Below, one piece after another: positions 10,347 to 20,342 of a stretch of DNA of 64,000 nucleotides. A program made the translations under genes and the position numbers. The stretch spans positions 62,001 to 126,000 of the forward strand of contig LCEG01000001.1 of assembly GCA_000996275.1 (NCBI GenBank), in the 5' to 3' direction. The notes beneath the pieces are model-generated. The model was not told the origin of the DNA and made no database searches. It saw nothing but the letters and a program-made list of their open reading frames with translations. Positions within the stretch are counted from its first letter, which is position 1, and each line of letters starts with the position of its first letter. This DNA comes from a candidate division TM6 bacterium GW2011_GWE2_42_60 (lineage in GTDB: Bacteria > Babelota > Babeliae > Babelales > Babelaceae).

Positions 10347-10454
10347 AATAGGTGCTTAAAGGGTAAAGATGCCGCTTGCTCCGCTCATGGTGAGCTTGTC
10401 GAATCCATAAGAGCGGTAAATAACGTTACAAATAATAGGTGCTTAAAGGGTAAA
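10347..10454. repeat. Direct repeat (21 bp, two copies) flanking one palindromic repeat element at the 3' end of prmC
   Basis: AATAGGTGCTTAAAGGGTAAA at 10347-10367 and 10434-10454; CCGCTCATGG…CCATAAGAGCGG lies between. Confidence 0.85.
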
Positions 10455-11342
10455 TGCGCCACTTACTAAGCGATTTTTCCCGGCTAAGTCTTGGAGTGTC
10501 CTGACGTTATCAAAACCTCTCTTTAAAAAAAGTTGAGTAACCGCGTCGGCTTGCTCATGACTTATTTCAATCCAGAGTTCTCGAAATTGAGATGATGATG
10601 AAAAATAGAACGGAGCTTGGGTGATGATGTTTTTGATACAGGTAAGCCCGTTGTCGTCTGCGTAGAGTGCCTTTTTATCTTCCCATGCTTTTACTGATGG
10701 GTCGAGAATGTCATAAGCTTCTTGGCTTATATACGGTGGGTTGGCAACAATGACATCAAAGAAGGTGCCGGGGGTGAGTTCGGTAAAGAGATCGGATTCG
10801 AGTATAGTTATATTTGTTTGATTGATGAGGTTGTTCTGGGCGTTTTCTTGTGCAAGTGCGCAGGCTTCGGGTGCAATATCAACGGCCGTAACCATGCATT
10901 GAGGGAAGGCTTTTGCGAGTGAAAGCCCGATGCAGCCAGATCCAGTACAGAGATCAAGAAGAGTTCTTTTTGACGCTCCAAAGTCTTTATTTGTAAGTGA
11001 CGTAATAAGCTGTTCACACCAATATTCTGTTTCTGGACGTGGAATGAGGGTGGATGGGCGTACGGTGATAGAGAGATTTAAAAACGGCATTGAACCGATT
11101 AAATAACTCAGTGGCATCTGCTGTACAACTATTGCATTGATAATTTTTTCGAGAGCTGCTTCTTGAATGATATCAAGAGCACTATTTTTTTGGGCAACAA
11201 GTGAGGCTTTTGATGTTTTTGTCACAAAAGAGAGGATAATCCATGCATCCTGCGTGGCAATGGACGCATGAGGATATACGGGGCGTAACTGCTCTTCAAT
11301 ACGCTTAATGAGAGAGGAGATCTGATACAAATTCTTCTGCAT
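10443..11342 (-). CDS. prmC: Peptide chain release factor N5-glutamine methyltransferase
   Basis: RPSTLIPRPETE, LDLCTGSGCIGLSLA, VANPPYIS. Confidence 0.93.
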   Translation of the reverse strand: MQKNLYQISSLIKRIEEQLRPVYPHASIATQDAWIILSFVTKTSKASLVAQKNSALDIIQEAALEKIINAIVVQQMPLSYLIGSMPFLNLSITVRPSTLIPRPETEYWCEQLITSLTNKDFGASKRTLLDLCTGSGCIGLSLAKAFPQCMVTAVDIAPEACALAQENAQNNLINQTNITILESDLFTELTPGTFFDVIVANPPYISQEAYDILDPSVKAWEDKKALYADDNGLTCIKNIITQAPFYFSSSSQFRELWIEISHEQADAVTQLFLKRGFDNVRTLQDLAGKNRLVSGAFTL

Positions 11343-12201
11343 TGAATGCCTTAATATCTTCTAATTGTTCACCAAAAGTAATGAATGCAACCGGCACTTG
11401 TATGCGTGCTGATATTGCAAATACAATACCTCCTTTTCCGGTCCCATCAAGTTTAGTAAGAATGATGCCATCGAGGTGAGTGCTTTCATTAAAGAGAAGT
11501 GCTTGATCAAGTGAATTTTGTCCGAGCATAGCATCGATTGTTAATAACGTGGTAATGGGTTCATCGGGGAGATGGCGTTTGATGACAGCACCTATCTTTT
11601 CCAATTCTTTCATGAGATGAGTTTTTGTTTGAAGTCGACCTGCAGTGTCAATGATAAGAATGTCGAATTCCTCTTTTTTAAATTTTTCGCATGCTTGGAA
11701 CACTACTGCTGCTGGATCTTGACCAGGTAGTCCTTGGTATATTGTGGCACCAGTGCGCGATGCCCAAATGCTCAGTTGCTCTGGAGCCGCAGCGCGGAAT
11801 GTATCAGCAGCGGCGAATAAAACACGTTTTTTTTGAGTAATAAAAAGATGCGCAAGTTTACTTGCGGCAGTCGTTTTTCCGCTCCCATTTACACCGACGA
11901 GAAGAAATATTCTCTGTTTTGGCGAAGGAGTATAAGCCGGGTTGGTGACGAGATGCGTGAGTTTTTTTTGCAGTGAAGTATGCAGGTCGGCACCAGTTTT
12001 AAGTACCCCTCGTGCCATCTCATCACGGAGCTCTGTCGTGAGCTTTTTGGTTGTTTCAATACCGGTATCGGCTTCCCAAAGAATACGCTCAAGCTTTTCG
12101 AGTGTTGCGGTGTCAATTTCGTGCAGTGCAAAAAGTGTCGCTAGTTGCGAACTGATCGCTGAATAAATGCGTTTAAGCGCGTTTTTTATAAAACCAAACA
12201 T
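11305..12201 (-). CDS. ftsY: Signal recognition particle receptor FtsY
   Basis: GVNGSGKTTAASKLA, AADTFRAAAPEQL, DTAGRLQTKTHLM, TKLDGTGKGG, TFGEQLEDI. Confidence 0.95.
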   Translation of the reverse strand: MFGFIKNALKRIYSAISSQLATLFALHEIDTATLEKLERILWEADTGIETTKKLTTELRDEMARGVLKTGADLHTSLQKKLTHLVTNPAYTPSPKQRIFLLVGVNGSGKTTAASKLAHLFITQKKRVLFAAADTFRAAAPEQLSIWASRTGATIYQGLPGQDPAAVVFQACEKFKKEEFDILIIDTAGRLQTKTHLMKELEKIGAVIKRHLPDEPITTLLTIDAMLGQNSLDQALLFNESTHLDGIILTKLDGTGKGGIVFAISARIQVPVAFITFGEQLEDIKAFNAEEFVSDLLSH

Positions 12202-12249
12202 AAGATCTAAATTCCTGTTTTATGAATAGAATACCCCTTTAAAAGAGTA

Positions 12250-12855
12250 CTACAAAGTGGTAAAAGATTCCATTCGTTGAAATAAAAGTCTGAGCCGCTG
12301 ATAGTCCCCCTGCAGGACATTGGCGCACGCATTCGCATAAAGCTCTAATTCTTGAGGCGAACAGGTTCGGTTTTTTGTCTCTTGATACATAAAGCCAAGC
12401 ATAAGCTCATCGGCAATTGCAGGATTCAGATCTGAGCATAAAAGATGGAGAAAATGTGATGATTGCTTGATCTGCTCCTTTTCTGCTTCTGTAGCGGGGC
12501 GAACAAAGGCGTGCAGTAGGGGCGGTTTTGGTGGAATTTGCGAAACGAATTTTTTTTGTGCCGTACAAAAGCCGATAATTTTCCCCGAGAGGGTTGTTTG
12601 GAGAAATTCAAAAATATGAGGATGGTCGCGTCTGAGCTCAGCTTCTGTTTTTTGGTAGGCGTGAGGCGTGCGCGTAGGGTCAGATGATCCTTCTTGAATT
12701 GAAGCAACGACGGCAAAAACAGTAGTCTCTTCAGATTCTGTTGCAATGATTGATCCGAAGGCTTCTGTCTGGTTCCATTCCCAACAAAGTGCGGTGAAAT
12801 GGGTAAGCGTCCCTTCAATAACTTCAGCAAAAAAGGGAGGTCTGTTTGTTTTCAT
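12250..12855 (-). CDS. Hypothetical protein
   Basis: Open frame with ATG at 12855 in a co-oriented gene cluster; no recognised domain. Confidence 0.55.
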   Translation of the reverse strand: MKTNRPPFFAEVIEGTLTHFTALCWEWNQTEAFGSIIATESEETTVFAVVASIQEGSSDPTRTPHAYQKTEAELRRDHPHIFEFLQTTLSGKIIGFCTAQKKFVSQIPPKPPLLHAFVRPATEAEKEQIKQSSHFLHLLCSDLNPAIADELMLGFMYQETKNRTCSPQELELYANACANVLQGDYQRLRLLFQRMESFTTL

Positions 12856-13522
12856 GATATTCCTTTTCAGAGGCTAAACAGGCAAATGAATGCCGGTGAA
12901 TAAAAGAACGTCCGTATAGTTCAAGTGCATCCTGATGCTCTCCTGTAGCGTATCCCTTATGTGCAGCAAGTCCATATGAGGGGAATGTTGCATCTAAACG
13001 GGAGAGAAGATGGTCCCTTGTTACTTTAGCGATTATCGATGCTGCTGCTATTGAGCTTGATTTTGACTCTCCCTTGGTAAAATAAAAAATATCTCCTTTA
13101 AAGGGCGTTCCCGTGAGCGGCATTGCGTCAACAACAACGGTGCTTGGCTCAAGAGGAAGTGTGACCAAAAGATGGGTGAGTGCGCGCGTCATAGCCAGCT
13201 TTGTTGCTTCATAAATATTATACGAGTCAATAATGGTATGCGAAAAAAGCGCAGTTGCATACCAGCTGTGGGCTACAATCCATGTATATGCTTGAGCCAA
13301 CTGTTCTTTAGAAAGTGTTTTTGAGTCGCGCAGAAGTGGGTGTTGTGCTTGTGGATTGAGGGCAACCGCTGCAGCAAGAACAGGCCCGGCAAGAGATCCT
13401 CGGCCGACTTCATCGATTCCTACAATAATCGATCCCTTACTCCAAGCTGCTTGTTCAAATGAATGAGCGGGAAACTGATCGGTAATTTTTTTTACAACAT
13501 TCATAGATTGTAGTTTTTCCAT
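12824..13522 (-). CDS. rnhB: Ribonuclease HII
   Basis: GIDEVGRGSLAGPVLAAAV, VVDAMP, ESKSSSIAAASIIAKVTRD; ATG at 13522 chosen. Confidence 0.93.
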   Translation of the reverse strand: MEKLQSMNVVKKITDQFPAHSFEQAAWSKGSIIVGIDEVGRGSLAGPVLAAAVALNPQAQHPLLRDSKTLSKEQLAQAYTWIVAHSWYATALFSHTIIDSYNIYEATKLAMTRALTHLLVTLPLEPSTVVVDAMPLTGTPFKGDIFYFTKGESKSSSIAAASIIAKVTRDHLLSRLDATFPSYGLAAHKGYATGEHQDALELYGRSFIHRHSFACLASEKEYHENKQTSLFC

Positions 13523-13627
13523 TTGACAAGAATTGTGTTTTGAGTACAATTAGAATTAAGCAGGGAGGAGAAAGCAGCCTCCCTTATTATGTAAGTATAT
13601 CGATATTATTATTTTAAGGAGTTTATT

Positions 13628-14308
13628 ATGGCGTCACCATCAACCGCTCTTCGCGTGAAAGAGTTATTGCGCGAAAAGAGTTGGACAACAAAAATATTGG
13701 CTGAAAAGACAGGGATGTCGGAAAGCTATCTTACCCACATCAAAAATGGTACACGTCGCTGGAACCAGGATTCTCTTGAGCGTTTAGCGATTGCGTTTGA
13801 AGTAAGTCCACTGGATCTTTTTGCACAGCGTAAACAGCGTACAGATGATGTAAAAAGCAATGTAACCTTGCCGGAGAACACAGAAGTTGGCGTCAAAGTC
13901 CAAGTTATTCCTGTGGTTGGCGATATTCCTTCGCATCCATCGCCATACAACAACCAAATTATGCAGTTAACCACTGGGTACAAAGATCTCTTTATACCAG
14001 TTTCGCATCGTTCAGATGTCTCTATGTTTGCTCTCAAGTTAAACAACAATCTTTTGGCACCAACTTTTGAAAAAAATGATCTTTTGATTGTTTCTCCAGA
14101 AGTATGGACCCGCTCTGGTGATATCGCGGCAGTTGAATATGGTACCGAAACACCGGTCAAGGCTATTGTAAAGGTTACCTATACAGATGACTTTATTGTG
14201 CTAGAATCGGTTAATTATAAACAGGCTCCTATTGCATTGCTTCGTGGGAAAGATCATTTCCGGATTATTGGTCGCGTTGTTGAATGCCATCGTAATTTTG
14301 TTGAATAA
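13628..14308 (+). CDS. XRE-family regulator with degenerate S24/LexA-like C-terminal domain
   Basis: HTH LAEKTGMSESYLTHIKNGTRRWNQDSLERLA; C-term FALKLNNNLLAPTFEKNDLLIVSPE…GDIAAVEYG. Confidence 0.8.
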   Translation: MASPSTALRVKELLREKSWTTKILAEKTGMSESYLTHIKNGTRRWNQDSLERLAIAFEVSPLDLFAQRKQRTDDVKSNVTLPENTEVGVKVQVIPVVGDIPSHPSPYNNQIMQLTTGYKDLFIPVSHRSDVSMFALKLNNNLLAPTFEKNDLLIVSPEVWTRSGDIAAVEYGTETPVKAIVKVTYTDDFIVLESVNYKQAPIALLRGKDHFRIIGRVVECHRNFVE

Positions 14309-14364
14309 TTCTCATTGAAGGAATAGCAAAAAGTGCTATACTTATAATAGTTTTTTTAAACTAA

Positions 14365-14391
14365 ACACATCCCGATTGTTTGGAGATGTGT
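14365..14391 (+). promoter_or_regulatory. Candidate S6:S18-type autoregulatory leader hairpin upstream of rpsF-rpsR
   Basis: ACACATC-CCGATTGTTTGGA-GATGTGT: 7-bp stem with a CCG…GGA interior in the 5' leader of rpsF. Confidence 0.5.
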
Positions 14392-14423
14392 AGTATGACT
14401 TCCAATTAGTTTAAGGGGTATTC

Positions 14424-14897
14424 ATGTCAGAAACAGCAGTGTTGTCGCGTCACGAGACGTTATTGCTTACAGTGCCGGAAATTACGGCAGATGAAGCAGC
14501 AATGATTGAGTCTCAGATCCATGCAGTAATTGCTCAGTGTAACGGCGAAGTTCTTTCGTTCGAGCGCTGGGGTAAATATCGCTTGGCTTATCCAGTACGT
14601 AAAAACGAGTATGGGGTTTATTTCCTTGTCCGTTTTGATCTTCCTAAAGAAAAATTAGGTGAATCGGTTGAAGCAATGCGAGTGCTTTGTGCGGTCAAAT
14701 TCCATGAAATTATTATGCGGCACTTGACAGTAAAACTTGATCGAAATGCTCCACTTACCTACAAGCGGCCAGAGTCTCTTGAAGAAATGCCACGCCATGA
14801 GTCTGAAGATGGTCGTCCATCTTTTGCTGGCGAAGCTGCTGAGATGAGTGCTGATGAGGTTGTTGAGATAGAAGAATCTTCAGAAGATATGGAATAA
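14424..14897 (+). CDS. rpsF: 30S ribosomal protein S6
   Basis: GEVLSFERWGKYRLAYPVRKNEYGVYFLVRFDLP; adjacent to rpsR. Confidence 0.93.
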   Translation: MSETAVLSRHETLLLTVPEITADEAAMIESQIHAVIAQCNGEVLSFERWGKYRLAYPVRKNEYGVYFLVRFDLPKEKLGESVEAMRVLCAVKFHEIIMRHLTVKLDRNAPLTYKRPESLEEMPRHESEDGRPSFAGEAAEMSADEVVEIEESSEDME

Positions 14898-14924
14898 GCT
14901 TAAGTTGCTTGAAAGGATATGCCC

Positions 14925-15209
14925 ATGGCACGTAAACCAAAACTTAAAGTAAGCACGCGTCTTCTTCGTAAAAAAGCGCGTCGTAATTCGTTTGGCTCCA
15001 GTAAACACTGTCGCTTTGAGTCAAACCCTGAATTGGTAGCAAGTCTTGATTATAAGAATGTAGCGCTTTTGAGAACGTTCCTGACTGAGCGTGGTAAAAT
15101 TTTACCTTCACGCATTTCAGGAAACAGTACCTTCTATCAGCGTGCGTTGGCTTGTGAAATTAAAAAGGCTCGCGCAATGGCGCTTTTGCCATTTTCAACA
15201 CACCATTAA
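14925..15209 (+). CDS. rpsR: 30S ribosomal protein S18
   Basis: IDYKNVALLRTFLTERGKILPSRISG-type S18 core (here LDYKNVALLRTFLTERGKILPSRISGN) followed by FYQRALACEIKKARAMALLPF. Confidence 0.93.
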   Translation: MARKPKLKVSTRLLRKKARRNSFGSSKHCRFESNPELVASLDYKNVALLRTFLTERGKILPSRISGNSTFYQRALACEIKKARAMALLPFSTHH

Positions 15210-15227
15210 TGGTTTGGAGGTCTGAAT

Positions 15228-15773
15228 ATGGAAAACAAACAGTTGTTTCGGCGTCTTTTCCTCCTTGTTATGGGCGCTCTTTTTTCGAATATGCTCGTAA
15301 GCACAATACGGTGCGATGGGTGTAACAATCTTGATGAGATGTTGAACGCAAATCCAGATGAGATTCATGCAACAATCGATCAAGACTACGCTCGTGTGAC
15401 TAAGGAAAAATGGGAATCCATATGGGGCCGTGTTTTCAAAGTGCTTGTTGCCTATAAAATTATTAATCCTGAGCGAGTTTCGCTTGGTGATTTTAAGATG
15501 GCATGGCAGGGAAAAAATGGGTGGTTCTTTATCCGTGTTGTTGGTGGTGCTCTTGTGGCATTGCGTGAAATAGCGGGTATTGCCCAGGATGGCTACGAGC
15601 TTTATCAGTTGAAGAATGTGAAGCGTGATATTGAGCGTGCGATTGACTTAGAGCTTGCTATGCGACGTAGACGTGCTGCAGGGCAAGTTGATGCTCAAGG
15701 TGCGCGTAATACGACTTTTGAAGAAGAATGTGAAGAGGCAGATCTTGTGCGCGAGACGGTGAATCCGGCGTAA
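15228..15773 (+). CDS. Secreted/membrane hypothetical protein
   Basis: N-terminal hydrophobic signal segment; no known domain recognised. Confidence 0.5.
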   Translation: MENKQLFRRLFLLVMGALFSNMLVSTIRCDGCNNLDEMLNANPDEIHATIDQDYARVTKEKWESIWGRVFKVLVAYKIINPERVSLGDFKMAWQGKNGWFFIRVVGGALVALREIAGIAQDGYELYQLKNVKRDIERAIDLELAMRRRRAAGQVDAQGARNTTFEEECEEADLVRETVNPA

Positions 15774-15915
15774 AACGCAAAAGAGTAGTACTTAAGGAGC
15801 CTTTTTGGTCCTTGAGTACACATTAAAATCTGTAAAGTAAAGACAGGCCCTAGTCGTGGTGAGTATAATCATAACACTGGGGTCTGTTATTTTTAAAGGG
15901 GGGCGGAGAAAAACG

Positions 15916-17727
15916 ATGGAAAAAAAAGAACGGTCTAATATACGTAATATTGCTATCATTGCACACGTTGACCATGGAAAAACAACGCTTGTTGACAAGC
16001 TTTTGCAACAGTCGGGAACGGTTGCTGCAGGGGGTGCCGAGCGTCTTATGGATAGTAATGTGCTTGAAAAAGAGCGCGGGATTACTATTCTTGCAAAGAA
16101 CACAGGCATAACCTATGGTGACTATGAGATTAACATTGTTGATACTCCTGGTCACTCTGACTTTGGTGGCGAAGTTGAACGAACGCTTCAGATGGTTGAA
16201 GGTTTTTTGCTTCTTGTTGATGCTGCTGAAGGGGTATTGCCTGGAACTCGCTTTGTGCTACAAAAAGCGTTGGCGCTTAACTTAAAGCCAATTGTTTTAA
16301 TTAATAAAATTGATCGTCCTGATGCGGATATTGAACGCACTGAACATGCGATTAGCGATCTTTTTCTTGATCTTGCTCAATCGTCTGAACAGCTTTCATT
16401 TCCTGTTTTATATGGTTCTTCGCGTGAGGGTTTTGTAACAGATGACCCTGCGGTAAGAACGACTGATTCGACGATTTTGTTTAAAACCATTATTGATGAA
16501 GTTCCAGCGCCTGTTGAACAAGAAAATGGTCTACAGGTTTTGATTACCAATCTTGATTATTCAGATTTTCTTGGAATCATTGGTATTGGGCGTGTTTTCA
16601 GTGGCAAGATTGAAAAGGGTCAGCAGTTTATCTGTTGTAAAGATGACCAGGTCGGTAAGCCGATGAAGGTAACCAAGCTTATGAAGTTTCATGGACTTGA
16701 GCGTGTTGAAATTCAACAGGCGAGTTTTGGGGACATTGTTTGCGTGACCGGATTTACTGAGCCACTTTTGATTGGTACAACTCTGTGTGACGTGGGAAAT
16801 CCTTTGCCACACTCGTACGTTGCGGTTGATGAGCCAACATTAGCGATGGATTTTTCGGTTAACAATTCTCCTTTTAGTGGGCAAGAAGGAACGCTCTTAA
16901 CCTCGCGTCAAATTAGAGATCGTTTGATGAAAGAGTTAAAGACCAATCTTGCACTTCGCGTAGAGCCAACCGATTCTCCCGATACTTTTAAAGTCTCTGG
17001 GCGTGGTCAGCTTCACTTAGGAATTTTGATTGAAAACATGCGTCGGGAAGGGTTTGAACTCCAAGTTTCTGCACCTGAAGTTATTTATAAAACAATCAAT
17101 GGTACTCGTCATGAGCCAATTGAATATTTGGTAGTTGATGTTATGCAAGAGCATCAAGGCGTTGTCATGGAAATGTTGGGCCGCAAGAAGGCTGAATTAA
17201 AGCATGTGCAACACTACAGTAATGGTCGTGCGCGCCTTGAGTTTGAAGTTCCTTCACGTGGATTGCTTGGCTTTAGAGGCCAGTTTTTAACAGAAACGCG
17301 AGGCACTGGTATTGCGACCTTTAGTTTTCATGGTTATGCGCCGTATAAGGGTGATATTCCAACACGGACCAAGGGTGCTTTGATCTCCATGGAAAGTGGA
17401 ACAACAACGGCATTCGCTCTTAATACATTGCAAGAGCGTGGTGTTCTCTTTATTAAGCCTGCAGAAAAGGTTTATGAAGGCCAAGTTGTTGGTGAAAACA
17501 GCCGAGACGAAGATATTGCAGCAAATCCTTGCAAGATGAAAAAGCTTTCGAACATGCGTGCTTCTGGGTCTGATGAACTGGTTAAAATAGAACCAGCGCG
17601 GATTATGGGCCTTGAAGTCTGTATGGAATGGATCACTCCAAATGAATTAATTGAGGTGACGCCACTCAATATTCGTCTTCGCAAAAAGGTACTTAGAGCT
17701 GCTTTACGGAAAAAAACCGATTTTTAA
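15916..17727 (+). CDS. typA: GTP-binding protein TypA/BipA
   Basis: [65 protein letters not shown]; TypA C-terminal domain. Confidence 0.96.
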   Translation: MEKKERSNIRNIAIIAHVDHGKTTLVDKLLQQSGTVAAGGAERLMDSNVLEKERGITILAKNTGITYGDYEINIVDTPGHSDFGGEVERTLQMVEGFLLLVDAAEGVLPGTRFVLQKALALNLKPIVLINKIDRPDADIERTEHAISDLFLDLAQSSEQLSFPVLYGSSREGFVTDDPAVRTTDSTILFKTIIDEVPAPVEQENGLQVLITNLDYSDFLGIIGIGRVFSGKIEKGQQFICCKDDQVGKPMKVTKLMKFHGLERVEIQQASFGDIVCVTGFTEPLLIGTTLCDVGNPLPHSYVAVDEPTLAMDFSVNNSPFSGQEGTLLTSRQIRDRLMKELKTNLALRVEPTDSPDTFKVSGRGQLHLGILIENMRREGFELQVSAPEVIYKTINGTRHEPIEYLVVDVMQEHQGVVMEMLGRKKAELKHVQHYSNGRARLEFEVPSRGLLGFRGQFLTETRGTGIATFSFHGYAPYKGDIPTRTKGALISMESGTTTAFALNTLQERGVLFIKPAEKVYEGQVVGENSRDEDIAANPCKMKKLSNMRASGSDELVKIEPARIMGLEVCMEWITPNELIEVTPLNIRLRKKVLRAALRKKTDF

Positions 17728-17739
17728 AACGGATTTTTA

Positions 17740-18504
17740 ATGAAACAGTATACCCTTGTTATTGCATATGATGGCACAGGGTATCATGGTTGGCAGGAGC
17801 AACGTGACTGTGTGACAGTTTCGATGACATTGCGGGATACATTCCGTAGGGTTTTTGGAACTGACGTGGGGCTTGTGGGTGCATCACGCACTGATGCAGG
17901 CGTCCACGCGCTTGGCCAGGTTGCTCGCGCTACCGTTCCTTTGAAGCTTGCTATTGATGCTGCGACGCTTAAACGCGCATGGAATGCGTCTTTGCCGCCT
18001 GATATACACATTAGGTCACTGACTCCATCATTACCTCACTTTCACCCACATTGGCGTGTGATTGATAAATTGTATCAATATCATGTTTTTATAAAGCGGC
18101 CATTGCCGATGTTTGCGCGGTATGGGTATCATTACACCTATGCATGGTCTCTCGAAAAATGTACTGAATCATTACAGCATTTTGTCGGGACACATGATTT
18201 TTGGTCGTTTTGTACGGAAGAGCTGCCTGAAGTAAATACGATCTGCTCAATAAAACGAGCTTTTGTTGAGCCGTTGCCCCATCTAAAGGCGATTCGCATC
18301 TCCTTTGTAGGGGATCGTTTTTTGTATCATATGGTGCGGCGTATGGTTGGTGCTGCGCTCACGATTGCTTCATTTGAAAATCGTTCTGTTGCAGAAATCC
18401 CACGTGCGTTGCAAGAACGTTCCTCACGGAGGCTTTTTGTTACGGCGCCGCCGCAAGGGCTTGTATTGCGTAAGATTAGATACGATCAGTCGATCATTTT
18501 TTAG
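17740..18504 (+). CDS. truA: tRNA pseudouridine synthase A
   Basis: AYDGTGYHGWQEQ, GASRTDAGVHALGQVA, FLYHMVRRMVG. Confidence 0.95.
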   Translation: MKQYTLVIAYDGTGYHGWQEQRDCVTVSMTLRDTFRRVFGTDVGLVGASRTDAGVHALGQVARATVPLKLAIDAATLKRAWNASLPPDIHIRSLTPSLPHFHPHWRVIDKLYQYHVFIKRPLPMFARYGYHYTYAWSLEKCTESLQHFVGTHDFWSFCTEELPEVNTICSIKRAFVEPLPHLKAIRISFVGDRFLYHMVRRMVGAALTIASFENRSVAEIPRALQERSSRRLFVTAPPQGLVLRKIRYDQSIIF

Positions 18505-18588
18505 AGATTTGTAAAAGTATTGATTTTGCAGGTTTTTTCAATTGAAGAAGTCTTTGAAACGAAGCTATGTTTGGTAAATCTATTCTCT

Positions 18589-18771
18589 CCGCTCATCCAG
18601 AGTGTTTTTTCGAAGAAAAAATGTATCGAAGGATAAGAGCGGTAGATAGACTGACATCGAGGCCCGAACCTCAGGTTATTACATGGTCCGCTCACACTGA
18701 TGGTTCGATACAACCGCTCATACTGAGTGTTTTCCCAAAGGGAAAATGTATCGAAGTATCACCATGAGCGG
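18589..18771. repeat. Palindromic intergenic repeat cluster (two complete units)
   Basis: CCGCTCATCC..TTTTTTCGAAGAAAAAA..GAGCGG and CCGCTCATACTGAG..TTTTCCCAAAGGGAAAA..CCATGAGCGG. Confidence 0.9.
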
Positions 18772-18826
18772 GAGGGCCCTTCGTCCTACAGGGCAATCAA
18801 AGCTATCACAGAGTTGGTGGTTAAGC

Positions 18827-19126
18827 TTACTCCTTCCATACAATTCCTTCTTTTAAAACCACATCACGAAATTCTTGGCTGACGCTTTGTAGGTCTACAA
18901 AATCAAAACTGAAAGGGATATTACTTTCTTTAAACATGTCTCGAGCCTCTCCTATTCGTGCGAGTTCAATTTTTTCCCCTGCATCCAGCGCAATGTCGAT
19001 ATCAGAGAAGGGGCGGGCTTTTCCCTTTGCACGGGAGCCAAAAAGATAAATCTTTGCCTCGGGAAAGAGGACGGTTAAAATACCGACAATTTTTCTTTTG
19101 GTTTCTTTATTCAGTGTTTCAAGCAT
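18827..19126 (-). CDS. MNT-type nucleotidyltransferase (HI0073-like)
   Basis: IYLFGSRAKGKARPFSDIDIALD (GSxAKG…SDIDI). Confidence 0.85.
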   Translation of the reverse strand: MLETLNKETKRKIVGILTVLFPEAKIYLFGSRAKGKARPFSDIDIALDAGEKIELARIGEARDMFKESNIPFSFDFVDLQSVSQEFRDVVLKEGIVWKE

Positions 19127-19140
19127 TAATATGTCCTCTC

Positions 19141-19758
19141 TTACTGAACAGGCAGTTCCATATAGAAATACTGTGTATCGGATCCAATTGGTCTAAAGCC
19201 AAGTGAACGATAGAGATTCTGTGCAGGATAATTTTCGAGACGGACTGTGATTTCTATTGTGCGGGCGCCCATCTCTTTGAGCGTGCTTATAGCCTTATTC
19301 AAAAGTTTACGCGCAATGCCTTGAGACCGATATTCTTTTTGAACAGCAAGGTAAAGAATCTTGCCAATCTTCAACTCAGGAATACGCATAAAGTAGGAGG
19401 TAAATCCACGCGCTCTTCCATCCACAGAGTAAACAAGCCAGGACATTTTTGTTGGCTTAGCTTCCTCTTCAGGATTGGTTATTTTATCAAGATGCTCATT
19501 GAATGCAGCAAGCCCCTCAGCCTGTGGCCGATTATCAAGCCAGAACCAATTTTCGTTAAAAAGCGCGACAAGTGCCGAGCGGTCTCTTTTTTCTTGATAA
19601 AATTGTAGAGCAGGATCAGTACTCGCAGGTCTCCAGTACCAAAAACCAATCCCACCAATAAGGGCCATGCAAAAACCAAGTATAAGAAATTGCGTTCTCT
19701 TTTTTAAGGGGAAAATATTCATAAAAAACTCCAATAACAAAAATTGATTAGTGCCCAA
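19141..19758 (-). CDS. GNAT-family N-acetyltransferase with N-terminal membrane anchor
   Basis: LYLAVQKEYRSQGIARKLLNKAISTLKEMGARTIEITVRLENYPAQNLYRSLGFRP. Confidence 0.85.
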   Translation of the reverse strand: MGTNQFLLLEFFMNIFPLKKRTQFLILGFCMALIGGIGFWYWRPASTDPALQFYQEKRDRSALVALFNENWFWLDNRPQAEGLAAFNEHLDKITNPEEEAKPTKMSWLVYSVDGRARGFTSYFMRIPELKIGKILYLAVQKEYRSQGIARKLLNKAISTLKEMGARTIEITVRLENYPAQNLYRSLGFRPIGSDTQYFYMELPVQ

Positions 19759-19907
19759 ACTACTCTTTAATAGAGAGTGTTTGATTGGTAAATACCGGTC
19801 ACTCGCGTATCTAGAATCATACTTACTATACGAAGAATTAAAAAAAACGGTACAAAAAAGGAAGCTCGTTGTGATAACAAGCTTCCTTCAAAAGTTCATA
19901 GGAAGAT

Positions 19908-20195
19908 TTATTTGCGTTTCGCAATGATTTTGCGAACGGTCTTTTTTGCAACTGCCTTTTTTACAATAACTTTTTTTACTGTTGCTTTTTTTGCAACCGT
20001 CTTTTTAACTGTTGCTTTTTTAGCAACGGTTTTTTTAGCTACTGTTTTTTTTGGGGCAGCCTTTTTGACTGTCTTTTTAACAACTTTCTTCACAGCAACC
20101 TTAGCAACTACCTTTTTTGGGGCAGCTTTCTTTACTAAGGTAACCTTTTTCGCAGGCGTCTTGACCGCCTTTTTCACCTTATCAACCATGATCAT
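19908..20195 (-). CDS. Histone H1-like Lys/Ala-rich DNA-binding protein
   Basis: Repeated KKTVAKK/KKATVKK/KKAAPKK units, as in bacterial H1/Hc-like proteins. Confidence 0.75.
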   Translation of the reverse strand: MIMVDKVKKAVKTPAKKVTLVKKAAPKKVVAKVAVKKVVKKTVKKAAPKKTVAKKTVAKKATVKKTVAKKATVKKVIVKKAVAKKTVRKIIAKRK

Positions 20196-20247
20196 CTCCT
20201 CTTAAAATGAAAAATATGAAAAAAGATATAAAAAGAACAAAAAAAAT

Positions 20248-20324
<77 letters not shown>

Positions 20325-20342
20325 TCACATTCAATTACTATG

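Noticed and set aside
19912-20205. Plus-strand hydrophobic F/T-rich ORF
   Set aside because: Antisense shadow of the Lys/Ala-rich histone-like gene.
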